NCBI GenBank assembly: GCA_963575645.1
Contig: OY754476.1
Span: forward strand, 9,610,001-9,674,000
Direction of reading: 5' to 3'
Length of the DNA stretch: 64,000 bases
From: Xanthostigma xanthostigma
Lineage: Eukaryota > Arthropoda > Insecta > Raphidioptera > Raphidiidae
Shown piece after piece: positions 11,401 through 26,400 of the stretch. Below the pieces are notes generated by a model. That model made no database searches, was not told the origin of the DNA, and saw only the letters and a program-made list of their open reading frames with translations. The first letter of the stretch is position 1; each line of letters opens with the position of its first letter. The position numbers and the translations under genes were made by a program.

Positions 11401-14400
11401 GCCTCTAAGATTTTTAACATTTTTAATATTTTTGATATTTTCGACATTTTTTAACCAAATTTCGTATTTATAATTTAATATTTCAATCAAGCTCATTTTG
11501 CTGAATAAAAATGTCCCTTTTCATAAATGTAAAAATATTGAAAATAGCTTAGCTATAACCAATTTAATTATTTCGGGTACCTCGCCTGTTGAAGTCTTTC
11601 TGTCCATATAAAATATAAATTTTAATGGTAATTATATATTTTATCACTAATTAACTCGGCTATTATGAAAAATAAGGAAAATTTACATCTTACCAAAGTT
11701 AAAGCATTTTATTGTAGAAATTTTTTGACACTTGCGTATTTTTCCATATAAAGCTTCGTTTACAAGATACAGCTTGAAAATATATTTTTTAACCAAATTC
11801 TCTATTTATAATTTAATATTCCAATAAATCTCATTTTTCTAAATAAAAAAGTCCCTTTTCAAAAATGTCAAAATATTGAAAATAGCTTAGCTATAACCCA
11901 TTTACCTAATTATTTCGGGTTCGTCGCCTGTTCAACTCTTTTTGCACATATAGATTTTAATGTTAATATATATTTTACCACTTCATTCAGCTATTATAAA
12001 AAATAAGGAAAATTTACATCTTATCAAAGTTAAAGCATTTTATTGTAGAAATTTTTTGACACTTGCGTATTTTTCCATATAAAGCTTCGTTTACAAGATA
12101 CAGCTTAAAAATATATTTTTTATCCAAATTCCGTATTTATAATTTAATATTCCAATAAAGCTCATTTTTCTAAATAAAAAAGTTCCTTTCCAAAAATGTC
12201 AAAATATTGAAAATAGCTTAGCTATAATGGATTTAAATATTTCCGGTATGTAGATTTTAATGAAAATTCATATTTTATCACTTAACTCGGCTATTATGAA
12301 AAATAAGAAAAATTTACATCTTATCAAAGTTAAAGAATATTTTTGAAGACACTTTTTCACATAAGTGTATTTTTTCCATATAAAGCTACGTTTACAAGAT
12401 ACAGCATGAAAAAATATTTTTTAATCAAATTCCGTATTTATAATTTAATATTCCAATAAAGCTATTTTTTCTGAATAAAAAAGTTCCTCTACAAATATGT
12501 AAAAATATTAAAAATAGCTTAGCTATAACCAATTTACCTAATTATTATATCGGGTTCGTCGCCTGTTGAAGTCTTTTTGTACATACAGATTTTTAGGGTA
12601 ATATATATTTTACCACTTTACTCGGCTATTATGAAAAATAAAGAAAATTTACATCTTACCAAAGTTAAAGCATTTTTTTGAAGCTACTTTTTGACATTAG
12701 TGTATTTTTTCCATTTAAAGCTTCGTTTACAAGATACAGCTTGAAAATATATTTTGTAACCAAATTCCGTATTTATAAATTAATATTTCAATAAAGCTCA
12801 TTTTTATAAATAAAAATGTCCCTTTTCAAAAATGTCAAAATATTGAAAATAGCTTAGCTATAACCCATTTACCTAATTATTTCGGGTTCGTCGCCTGTTC
12901 AACTCTTTTTGCACATATAGATTTTAATGTTAATATATATTTTACCACTTCATTCAGCTATTATAAAAAATAAGGAAAATTTACATCTTATCAAAGTTAA
13001 AGCATTTTATTGTAGAAATTTTTTGACACTTGCGTATTTTTCCATATAAAGCTTCGTTTACAAGATACAGCTTAAAAATATATTTTTTATCCAAATTCCG
13101 TATTTATAATTTAATATTCCAATAAAGCTCATTTTTCTAAATAAAAAAGTTCCTTTCCAAAAATGTCAAAATATTGAAAATAGCTTAGCTATAATGGATT
13201 TAAATATTTCCGGTATGTAGATTTTAATGAAAATTCATATTTTATCACTTAACTCGGCTATTATGAAAAATAAGAAAAATTTACATCTTATCAAAGTTAA
13301 AGAATATTTTTGAAGACACTTTTTCACATAAGTGTATTTTTTCCATATAAAGCTACGTTTACAAGATACAGCATGAAAAAATATTTTTTAATCAAATTCC
13401 GTATTTATAATTTAATATTCCAATAAAGCTATTTTTTCTGAATAAAAAAGTTCCTCTACAAATATGTAAAAATATTAAAAATAGCTTAGCTATAACCAAT
13501 TTACCTAATTATTATATCGGGTTCGTCGCCTGTTGAAGTCTTTTTGTACATACAGATTTTTAGGGCAATATATATTTTACCACTTTACTCGGCTATTATG
13601 AAAAATAAAGAAAATTTACATCTTACCAAAGTTAAAGCATTTTTTTGAAGATACTTTTTGACATTAGTGTATTTTTTCCATTTAAAGCTTCGTTTACAAG
13701 ATACAGCTTGAAAATATATTTTGTAACCAAATTCCGTATTTATAAATTAATATTTCAATAAAGCTCATTTTTATAAATAAAAATGTCCCTTTTCAAAAAT
13801 GTCAAGATATTAAAAATAGCTTAGATAAAACCGATTTAAATATTTTGGGTATATAAATTTAATGAAAGTTCATATTTTATCACTTAACTTGGCTATTATG
13901 AAAAATAAAGAAAACTTACGTCTTACCAAAGTTAAAGCACTTTTTTGAAGACCTTTTTATGACACTAGTGTATTTTTTGCATATAAAGCTTTGTTTACAA
14001 GATACAGCATGAAAAAATATTTTTTAACCAAATTCCGTGTTTATAATTTAATATTCCAATAAAGCTTAATTTTTTTGAACAAAAAAGATTCTTTTTAATG
14101 ATGTCAAAATTGAGAAAATAGCTAAGTTACAACCAATTTAAATATTTTGGGTTACTCGCTTAACGGGACCCTTGAAGTATTTCAGTTCATATTAACGATA
14201 ATAGATATTTTATCCCTTAGCTTGGCTATAATTTAAAGATTATATCGAAACGTTAGTATATTGAATGCAATTATGAACATCGGTATTGCTCCACTTATTG
14301 AAAGGAGGTCTCCCTTGTAATTTCACAGTACAATTTTGATCCCAGGCACAAGATTTCATTACTGCGGTTCTGGTAATAAGTTCAAAAAACGGTATATTCT

Positions 14401-17400
14401 GTACCGGCCACATTGCTGACGGTTTGCTATGACTATCCTCAAGAATTTCAGATAAGTATCAAGATGGTTTCACATACAAGACCATGGCCGAAGAGTGGAC
14501 ACCATCTAAATTTGTATGCTCACAAAATCGCGTACTTTGATCTGATTTCCTGTTAATCCTCCGTTCTCACTTTGCTCCTAGCTAAATTTAAAATACGTAG
14601 GAAATAATGGGAACGTGAAAAATTGTATTGAGTAGCGTCAGTTATGGTACAAAGTCGTTAACGGCATTATTTTTTATTTATTTTTTAATTTTAGGTACTG
14701 GAAGTGTCAAAGAGAATTCAAGCAGGAATAGAAGATATTTCATGCGACATTACGTAGATTGAATGTGTGTAGGTATGTATGTGACTGGAATAAATAATAA
14801 TAAATAATATCGATGGACGAAGAGTATTGTACAATGAAAACTGATTAATATCTATAAAACAATATGTGATTTGTTATAAAGGTATGACGCTAACATCCGG
14901 TAGCCATCTTGAGGTTATTGATACTTAGTTCGAACTAAGTTCAACAATTCATAAACCCTAACAGTATTTTTTAACTATAAAAAAATGCTTACAGTTTTTT
15001 ATTAGTGATTAGAATTTGATATTTACAGTGGATTCTTTTAATGTTTTAGAAAGAAGGAATTTGTTTCGAAACGTCGAGTATAGCAACGATGTTTGAAGGG
15101 GGCATATACACATGGAAGAGTAAAAAATCGAAATTTCTAATTTTTTTCGAAAAACTATTGGAATAATTAGATTGGGTTTTTTTGTATTTGAAAATATACA
15201 TTTTGAGAAAGTTTTACTATTTTTTTAAGTTGAACAAAGAGATATGTGGCTATGATATGACATCTCGAAAAAACCGTACAAAAACGCGTTATATTATAGA
15301 GTCTATAGTCTTCCTCGATAAATGGGCTATCCAACAAAAAATGTTTTTTTTTCAATTCGAACCAGTAGTTCCTGAGATTAGCGCGTTCAACCAATCAAAC
15401 AAACAAACTCTTCAGCTTTATATATTAGTATAGATTTACTTTGAAATTCGTACTAGAAAACAAAAATTAATAATTTATTTATATATTCAAATCTTTGATT
15501 AACGTCTGAATAGATCTCTTCAAGTAAATAAAATTGTCGACCAATTTTTCTCAGACCATATAGATTTCAAACTTTCAATCTTGCGTGCAATCTATTAGAT
15601 AATAAATAACTTAATACTCATTAATTTTTATATTTTTTAGATATTTCTGAAGAAGATCTAAATCCGGATCGAAACGTCATCTTGTGTTATATTGATTTGT
15701 ATTTTTATTATTTTTTGTCAATATATGGTCTGAGAAAAATTGGTCGACAATTTTATTTACTTGAAAAATTATTTATATATTATTATACTATCAAAATGTA
15801 TGCAAACGTCAATATTTGATTGAAAATTTTATTTTTTGTTATAGTGAATACACTGCAAATAAAATTATAATAATATATTTGAAAGTAATAAAAATTTCCA
15901 GAGAAATGTTTGTGTTCTGTTTGATTCAAGGGTTTGGCTGTATTTCGTTCGCGATTCGCGTTGCCTAGCAGTTTCCATGTACTGAGACAAAGTGTACGGT
16001 ATACGACAGCACATAGTTACAAGGATAATGTTGGTTGCATTTATTTAGCGTATCCTTTACGTCAATGAAACACTGAAAGGTGTCAGTGATTTCTTAACTC
16101 AAGACACACTGTGAATTATAGACGCATGAAAATTGAGGATAAAATAATATTTGGAAGATTGCTTTTAAGGAGATTGAGCCGTTTTACGAAGATAATGAAA
16201 AAAGTCTGAAATAAAGTTTTTTTAATAGATTTTTTTATGACAAAATTTTCTGTAAAAAATCCAAAATCATTAGGAGATTTATAAAGTTAAAAATTAAAAA
16301 AAACTTTTACATGTAGACTTATGGAAAATATGTCAGCCTAGCATGCAAACGGTACATTTTAATTTTTTTGCAAATAACCAAATAATGCCAGCAGTTCCGA
16401 AAACTATCTATGTAAAGCATCGATGTCTTACGCATACTTTAATATTTTTTTCCAATTTAATTAGGAGACTTTTAATCAATAAAAAAAATTATTAAACCTT
16501 AGCACTTTTCGATTATGGATTTTTATTTTTGACAGATTTAACAATTTTAACTGAATTTTCAACTTTTTAATGATTTAATTTTAATTTTTATTACCTCTAA
16601 TTTCTTTTTTTAATTATTTACTGCAAAAACTATGTAAAATACAGATATTTACATAAATTTATTTTTTTAACCTAACTTTGTACAAAAAATTCAAAAGTTA
16701 AGTCCATTAAGTAAAGTACTGAAATAATTAATTAATATTAAAAAAAAATATTTATTTATGCCTTTATGACAATAATTTATTGGTATCATCGACTTATAAA
16801 CTATAAAAGTTCCCATTTAGAATTCGACTTACTTTTGATTGGGATTGTACCGGATCAACCTCCTTAAGCTGTACCTACTACTGTAATAGGTTGTAAATGA
16901 ATTTGTAACTTTTTGACATATGCACTGTAAAGCTATTTTGATGAAGCCGTACTCTTTAAATTCTTAAACTACGACCGCAAAAACATTTCCGTACTTTTAA
17001 ATAAAGAGTTAGACCTTAGGTCTGTGCGTCAAAGAAAACTGCCGATTAATCTCACTGAAAGTTATTTAAATTTCGCTCTGTACTTATTTGTTTTGAAATC
17101 TATACTAATATATAAAGCTGAAGAGTTTGTTTGTTTGTTTGGCTGAACGCGCTAATCTAAGGAACCACTGATTCAAATTGAAAAAAAAATTTTTGTTGGA
17201 TAGTCCATTTATCGAGGAAGGCTATAGGCTATATAATATCACGCTACGGCCAATAAGAGCGGAGCATCAATAAAAAATGATGCAAAATCTAACTCAAAAT
17301 TTGTTCGTCCAACAAAAACTTTTGAACGGTAACTCCGATCATCATGAAATTTGGACACAACATTCATCTCTGTAAACTAAGATGAACGTGCGTACTCATG

Positions 17401-20400
17401 TCCCTCCCCATTCGGGTGAAATCGGGTGGTCCGCTAGTTACTTATATAAGTTTTTACATCTTTACAATAATATTGTACTTTGAAATTAAAATAATAATTT
17501 CTTCGTAATTTTAAATTTCGAGTTCTACTGATAACGTCGAATATTTTTTGTTGAATTTACTGAGTAGTTTACTTCCAAGAGAAAAAAAAATGTTTGTGTT
17601 CCACTGCCTTAGTGGACACGACTTCAAGATCGATGAAAAAAGTTTCATTCTCAAATACTGTTCAGTTATAAAGAATAATGTGTGTGTTATGATGATATTA
17701 ATGACGTTCCAGGTTTCCTAGTTGAATCAGATTGTACATAGTCTTTGTACATAGAACTACGTTGTACATATATATATACATACACACGCGTATATATAGA
17801 TATACTACGCTTTCCGTTTTCAACTGGAAGCCCAATGCCTCCAAACGAGAACACATTAGGAATGGTAAGCACGCCGTTCGAGTGAACTACGTGATAGGCA
17901 TTCTATAAAGGGCAGGAGCGAGTGTACGCTATATTAGTAATGCCGGTAGCCGAGCCAAGTCAAACCAAGGCTCGCCCGCTCGCTCGTTCGTTTGTAGACT
18001 GCTAGCGACTCGGTACCACGGGCACAGTATGACGACCGACAATGGAACTAGTCAGTCACTCAACAGAGAAGTTGCTAGTTACTCACGAATCACGGCAAAC
18101 ATGCTGATTTATTTTACTGATTGTTATTTCCATTTTAGGAATATAAAGATGTAACCAATTTGAGATTACAAGGCGAGCTTTGGGGCTAACAAATTATACA
18201 TTTTATTATTTGTATATTAGCTCGGTTCAAACGATCTAATTACATCAAATAAAATTACTTAAATCAAAACATCAGTGACTGTAGTTAAGATTTGAATTCA
18301 CGAGTGTTTGATTCGAAGGTCAGCATGCTAACAGTTCCACCAAACTGTCCTCAAATATACATTTACAAATGACACTCATTTCAATTGGTAATAGCATGGC
18401 CGTAGCTAGACAGGGGCTCGTGCCCAGGACAAGAGATCGAAAAAAATCGTATTATATTAAAAAAAATGTATACCTCTCAAAAGTTTTTCGTGAACATGTT
18501 CGAAAAAAGTTACTCTACGGTTTTATCTTTTGCTACAAAAATATTGATGAAAAGATAAAAAAAAAACATTTTCCCAGAAAGGAACAATAAACCTTTCTAA
18601 GGAAGAAATAAATTGCATATACCTATAGTATTCGAAAATTAACAGGTAGTCAATTAAGAGAATGAAAGACGAAACGTTTTTAAGAACTAAAAGGCTTTTG
18701 AGTTTTTTGGTAATTTATTTTTGTAAAACCTTGACAATTCTAAAATATCTATTAGGTACTGTTATTTTGCATCATTGCAACAGCTGGACCAATGTCTTTA
18801 TCGCATGATAATTTCCAGGAAAATAAATTTTGATTATTTTTTTCAATTTTCAACTGGAAGCATTCACGTTCACTAGAGATCTAAGTTTTTTTAATCATGT
18901 TTGTCAGATTCTGGGTGCGCATTTATCAAAAAAATTATGAGGTTACTTAGGAAACAGAAGCATGAATTTGATGAAACGAATATGTAAGAGTTTGAAAGAT
19001 TTGAAGGAAGGTAGGTACTGTTTAAAATATTTTTTTTAATTCTATCTTACCTGTGATAACCCTAAATAAATGGAAACAGTCTCAGAAATGTATAGAAATC
19101 TACCGTCCGCTGCCAACGCTAATGCGAATCCATCGAGTGACTGAAACAAACAAAATCATATATAAAAGCGGGAAGAAAAAAAGTTGTGGTACCGATTTGA
19201 GTGTGTTAATTCGCACACATTGTGATGAAACATACATCGTTCTCTTCGTTTCAATGAGGGAAGGTGTACAATATATGTTTCATCACGATGCGTACGCAAA
19301 CTTGATTCATATAGCAATACCGTTCAAACTTAAAAATTTAATGAATTTTGTTACATACAGATTAGAATTGTAATTTTGGAAAAATAAAAAATGTGTGTGT
19401 AATGTAGGTATGTTTCAATTTATTACTTTCAAATTTAGAATCTGTTACCAAAATAACATCTACATATTTGTTTCCATAAAAAATAGACGGAAATACGGCG
19501 TGTTTTCGCCGTATTTATTTTATTTTTTAATAGGTGGTACAAGTCAAAAAAAATACTTTAGTAAAATTTTTATGATAATTTTGATGCAATTCATCATTAA
19601 ATAGCATAATTTCAACCAATTAAATTTTGTGATATGACTTTAGATGTCTTCAGCATAAAGTAGTGTTGATCCGATAGAATGTTACGATGAGGGAAGGTTT
19701 TGGTTGAGGATCATAAATAAATAAGCTTTATCAATGTTACGCTAGTGGCCAACGTTTCAAACGGCTTGAGGCCCTGAAGATGAAAATAAATTTTTCGAAA
19801 CGTTGGCCACTAACGTAACATTGGTAAAGCTTATTTATTTATAAATATTTTTTTTTTATAAAAAAAGTCCTGTGTGTGCTGGCAGTGCTATTTATAATAA
19901 ATTGCCTGAATCAATTCGACGCATCAACGACTTTACTAGCTTCAAGCGTATTTAAAAAAAAAAAAATTAATTGAGCAATGTTTTATTCACTAGACGATTT
20001 TTATACCTCATAAGTTGTATATATATTGGCACTTTCTTACTATTTTTATTTTCTATGTTCTAATTCTTGCATTTTGTCTATTGTGACTTGTCATATTCAA
20101 ACTATGTTTTGACGCTATGATGAATAAACTATCTATCTAACTGTGATCCTCAACCAAAACCTTCCCTCATCATGACTTCAGATGTTAATTTTTCCGTTTT
20201 ATCATATTTTTACTAAGATGTCTTGATACTAGTCGTCTTCTTTTAACCTGTACTATCACCTTTCAAAAATGAAAGAAGTAAACCGAAAACACCCCCTGTA
20301 TATTATATATATTTATTTGATATTGTACTCGATGCGTCCTTTCGAAGGTTAAAGATTCGCTTTAAAAAAGAGAACATTAAATCTACGACGTACATAGGTT

Positions 20401-23400
20401 TAAAATAATGTCCTTCTAAAAGAATATTCTCCAGTGCGCATCTTTCACGCCCGACCAATTTGTGGAGACACGAAGAGACAAGAATCAGTACAAAGAAAAA
20501 GTTAAGAAACCATACTAAAGCAGAGATTGTATAGTGAATATTGTAGAACGCACTGGCAGGTTGTTTGTTGTTCAAGAAAATTACTGTTTTTCTTTTTACT
20601 TGACATTTGTTCCCAGAGGTTTATAAAAAATAGTTTTAATAGCGAGACAATTTCTTTTATAATTCCGTTTTATACTGCAAATTCACACATTGCAAAAAAC
20701 TGTACACAAACAAATACAAAATTGAGATATAAAAGACCCGTTACTTCCGCCATATTTTAAGTAATTTATGATTCATTGTGTTGTGGTGTGGAAGACCATA
20801 AAAAAAAATTGGTTGTCTGTAAAGTCGGTTTACGGACGATAGTTTTACGTGATAACGTCATAAAGAAACATTGATGAAATGCACGCTCAGGCGGAACGTT
20901 ACACTTTTCGGAACGTTACACCTTTTCGTGCATGCAGCCGGTGTTTCACTTTTCGGAACGTTACACTTTTCGGAACGTTACACTTTTTCGTGCATGCAGC
21001 CGGTGTTTCATCAATTTATAAGACGTTATCACGTCAAAAAAATAACGACCTTTTTAAGTTTTTAGCTATCTAGTCTTGAGCGGAGACTGATTTTAACAAT
21101 TTATTTTATTTTACCTGCAATATATGCGTCCCTTGATGCTGTTCAAAAAGATCCATAGCCAAACCAGCAGCAGTTCTTGCGCGGGATTGAACACCTGAAA
21201 CAAATAATCTCATTATAATTATAAGTATTAATTCATACGCATGTTATAACAATATTTAAAAATGATGTAGAGCTGCGAGGAAAAGAAGTGATCCGTTCGA
21301 AAAATGAAAGTATTTACGAAAATTGTCGCAACACCAGCATTATTTTAATTACAGTCAGGTTACCAGATTTTGAACAAAAAATTATGTGACAAGGGCCGTA
21401 AAATTATAGTGCAGGCGTGAAAATTATAGTACGCCATGCAAAAATTTAAAACAACGGGGTTTACCAGGTCCGAAGACGAATAGTACCTACTGATGTATTT
21501 TGTCTATACTCTACAGTCTAAGGCGAATAGCTAACTATGTAGAAAATAACGGGGTAAAATATTATCTTTATATCTATGGCGAAAGTGTCCAGCCTCCTTG
21601 TGCCATAAAAAACTAAATTTTAAAACACAGTAAAACCTGACTTAAGTTTCGCAGGTTGTCTTTTTTGCCCTTGATAAACAGTTTCTGCTAAAGGTATAAC
21701 GTGTTCGGATTTTATTATTTTTTCAAAAGCCAAAATGGAGAAATAAAATTGAGGATTTAGATTAGAATACTTTATTTTTGTGAAAAATAAGTCAAAATAG
21801 AAGAGAAAAATGAAAAATGAACTCGAGAATTTTTCGTAATATGTTGGTAAAATCATCATTCAAGGTAAGGAGTGGCAAACCTAATACACGTCTGATTAAA
21901 ACAGTATGTAGTTGAGTTCAAAGGCGGGTTAGAAGGAGCCCGGCGTGGCAGGATGGTCAAATAAAAGCCGCTGCACATGAGGCTAGAAACGTTGCTAGGA
22001 GTTCTGCTAGCCGGTAGGCTAGGTACGAAGCTTGAAATGACGTCACTGCGGGCTGGCCTGCTAGCTCACAAGATAGCTTATTTAAAATTACAACAGAGGC
22101 TATTTTCCCTGCTAGATTTGCTGCCAGGTATGAGCAAGAACCAATCAGGAAGCAGTATCTTGTCACGTGAGCACTTGAACAAGCGCCCACATAGTAACAT
22201 GGCGTCATTCTGCTTATAGTCGGACAACAGACCCGTTTGGCTCTGTGTTTATATTCGAATTGTTACAAAACAAGCTTGAAAAATAGTCTCGTGTGAAGCA
22301 AGCACTTAACAGAAATCAAGAAAACCAGCGCTAGAAAACTAGTAGGCAAATCTAGCAAGGAATCTAGCAGCGTTTCTAGCCTCGTGCAGCGGCCTTAGGA
22401 GATAACAAAAAAAGTCTGTGTAACCCATTAGAAGGTTTTTAATTGTAATTTAAATTTAGAATTTATCTAGAGATGGAACTTTTTTGCATAAAACAGACTT
22501 AAAAAGATTTATGGATCTGGCAGAGACTAATATTTAGTTACTGGCACAATTTATAAACTGATTTATAAAGGGGAATTAGAAAACGGTCGAATAAAAAAAA
22601 ACTTGGTGACTGATGATGAGATACTGTTTTAATAACTTGAGCGGTATGAAATAGAGTAAGCAAAAAATAACTAAACTAGCGACAAATATTGGTTTATAAT
22701 AAAATCCAGAGCGGGCTTACAAACATTGGGTTGTGAATAATCCATTTGAGATATAATAATAGTTGGGTGACTAAATTACTAAGTGAGCGACTAGAATGCC
22801 TTCGGTAATTTTGAAGCAGATATCTTCTTTTGTTTTTATTTTTATTTTTTTTTTCACTTTGAGATTACAACTTAAAACTCACATTTTCATGAAGATAGAA
22901 AACCACCGCTTTTTTGATAAAGGGGTATGCGAATTGTCTCGCAGTGAAACGCGATGGGGCAAAGGTGGAGTTTTTAAAAAAATAATTCCGGGATGAACGA
23001 TACAAGGGTATGCGAATTGTAATTCCGGGATGAACGATACAAGGGTATGCGAATTGTCTCGCAGTGAAACGGGAAGGGGCAAATGTGGAGTTTTTAAAAA
23101 AACAATTCCGGGGTGAACGATAACGGGGTATGCGAATTAAATAGTTAATTATATTAATAGAACTGCGTTTTCAAAAAAATGTATATTTAATTGACAGTCA
23201 ATTAAATATATATTTTTTAGAAAACGCAGTTCTCTTCAAACAATTAACTATTAACAAAATGCCGCTTAGAATAAATAAATCATTTGCCAAATTTTGAAAA
23301 AAATGCAGGACGTAACGTTGACACTCAAACAAATATTAGGTCGCTCAAATATTATGAAGCTTCCATTTTGTATTTTAAATAACTCAAATGGATGTTTGTA

Positions 23401-26400
23401 AGTTGCTGTTCTGTTGATTTCCCGTCACGCGCAGTCAGTCGCTCACTTAGTAATACAGTAACCCAAATTGATTATTTTTGTCACCCAAAATATTGTAATT
23501 TACAGTCACTCGTTTAAATACTACCCATTTATAAATAGTTGTAATTCTGTTTTGTCTCGTTGGACCGGCAAAGCATATCGGTTCTCAAATGTTCCCATGC
23601 TTATTGTAAAACAAAATATTAGTGTTTAAAGGGAAGGTTGCGATAATTGAACTGGCTCTTTCATTGGACCAACTAAATACTTCAAAAACTTCGCATACTA
23701 GCAGCATTCTAGTTACAAATTAGCGTCCCTGCCCCTACCGGGCCCCATAGTAAAATCAGAGACAATAAAGCGAATTATTTGATTTGAAAGGTTAAAAGAG
23801 GAATAATATATTTTTAGTGAGCATAGTTTTAAGAAATAGTTTAGTGTTTTTTATATTTCTAATTTTTTATGGCGTTTTCACATAGATTCTCCAAAATACA
23901 TTCATGGCAACCTAGCGGTCCAGTCTAAGCAACCATGGCCCAAAAAAGGAGACAATATGAAAAATCGTTTTGTTGATTTATCTCAAAAACCATTACAGTT
24001 TATTGAAAATATAAAAGGCTTGTAATAATAGCGTTAGTAATACATAAAAATCATCAAATTATTTTAAATTATCACACACACTACGAGATAATAGGAAAGG
24101 AAATTAAGGGGTCTAATCATAGGACCTATTTGAAAACAAGAAAAAATTATTTTAAAAAATCAAGCATTATTGTCTTCTCATTGCAAAAGAAACAATCCTA
24201 AGTGAAGGGCTAGTTTATCTGAAATGTATTTTTGGATAACATTTTCAAAAAAGTTAGTCAGCCCTGCTCTAGGCTGCAACGCTACAGAGAGATCGGAGTG
24301 TTCAATCCACATATGTTACGGTACGGTGTTGATTTATTACTATGCTGTAACATAAGGGAGCTAGTTGTGTCTATAAGTTATTTTGAAAAACTGAACATGA
24401 AAAAGAAATAGAAAATGAACACAGTGGCGATAAAAATCATTTCTTAATACAGTAGCGCTCGGTTATTGTGATCAGATATAATAATTAAAAATTCATTTGA
24501 TTAAACGATGATTCCAATTAACGAATATTTCTATGAGGTGGGGAAAATAAAAACAATGCGGAATCAAAGCAGATTTTAACCTATAAACAGGGCAATACTG
24601 CTATAACTTAATTTATATTTGCTTGCGGAGTAACAAAATAATTGAAAATTCTTATTTAATTGACTGTTCTACATTGGAGGTTTGATTCATTGAGTTTAAA
24701 GTAACATTACCTACAAGTAAAGAGACATCTTTTTAAAAAAAACACTATAAAACGGATTAGTATTTAATACTAGTTGAGTCAATGCTAAATGTATGTCAAT
24801 GAAACGGACTTCCAAAAGTTTCCAATTCTCAGATGGCGGTTAATCTTTATAATCAACAGACGTCAAAAAAAGAAATTTCTGATTAGCATATATAATAAAA
24901 TCGTAATTATGCAAGACAATTGATTTCTCAGTATGCGCAGTGGTGTTTTACGTCAATTGTCATACAGAACAATTCAGTGATAATGAGGCCAGAGTGAGGT
25001 AAAAATAAATGCTTATTGAGACATCCATTCTTATAGACAGACGGTATAGATAGTGGACGATGGTAGGCAACTAATAAAATATACACACAAATGGGTGACG
25101 CCGATTGTAAATTGGTTAGTGTCACTTTCTAGTACGTGAATGGGATATTTTATTAACGAACCAGTACCAAATCGTTTCAATTGGTTGCCAATTGTATAGA
25201 TATTTTTACAAAAATACAAATAACGTTCTGTATAATAAAAAACTATTTTGTCTACCAAAACACCAATTATTTTTTTTTGTGCAAGTAGTTTTAATTCTAC
25301 TGATGAACAATCTAGCCTTAAATCTTCTAAACTGGAAGAATTGTTTAATTTGACCTCAAATAAAATAGAAGCGCAATGAGGTGTATTATTGACGAGTAAT
25401 ATATTATGTTACAACGCGTGCAAGCCATCTTAATAGTTACGCAAGTCTTTAGTATTTTTTGTCATAACCTCTATAAGATAACTGTTTTTTTACTTCATGT
25501 TCACTTATTTTCAAAATGTTTAACGTTTCATTTATGCTACTAATAGTAGGATAGGTTACAGTCAGTTCGCAGTAGCACCAAACGTAATTTGCAGTTAGTG
25601 TGGATTTGGTTAGCAAGCCTACTTCTGTTTTTTCACTACAGCTTTAGTGTGTGATGGGTCCCTTTATATTACATACTAGACATACATTATGCAAAGCAGC
25701 TGTTATAGGGATTATGAAAAAACACTTTTATAGTAAAACAAAATAATTGGTTTGAATTATAGTATTTGTGTATTTTATATGACGAATTTATGTCTCTAAC
25801 AATAAACGTTTATCTATCCGTTTGCAGTAGACGCACTATTAAATTTTTGCTACACAGATTATTTTATTTAATCTTAATATACCTATAAACTCAAGAATAA
25901 TTAATTTATGTAGCAGTCAAATTTTAATTTAATATCTCAAATTTAAAAAAATTGGTTGTCTGTAAAGTCGGTTTACGGATGATAGTTTTACGTGATAACG
26001 TATTCCGTAATACATAACCTAAACCTCCCAAAATTTGGTTTCAATCCGCTTATCCTTGGTGTCGGAATGATAAGAAATGTCAAAAGTGACGTTTGCAACT
26101 GTCAAAGTATTATGTTCTAATAATAATTAGTTATTCCAATACTTAACTTAGAAGGCGTTGCATTTCACAAAATACTAATGTCAAAAAATTGAATTAAACA
26201 TTAGAAATGCAGCCGTTTTCATGTTAAGACAAGACATACGTTCTCTTCTAATTTCCATGTACGGCAAACAAAGACGACCGACCGCGTCGCGCCATGCATT
26301 AGACAACATTGCATTTATACAGCTATTTTTCTATATAAATTTGTATAAAAAAACTGTTTAGGCAAATTCTGTTATACGAAATCTATGTAAAATGTTCTCC

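Noticed and set aside
11453-14205. CRISPR-like array
   Set aside because: Units are 305-340 bp with no alternating repeat/spacer structure and the DNA is animal; it is a satellite.
20871-21073. Overlapping plus-strand open frames near 20.9 kb
   Set aside because: They are translations of the duplicated MITE-A interior.
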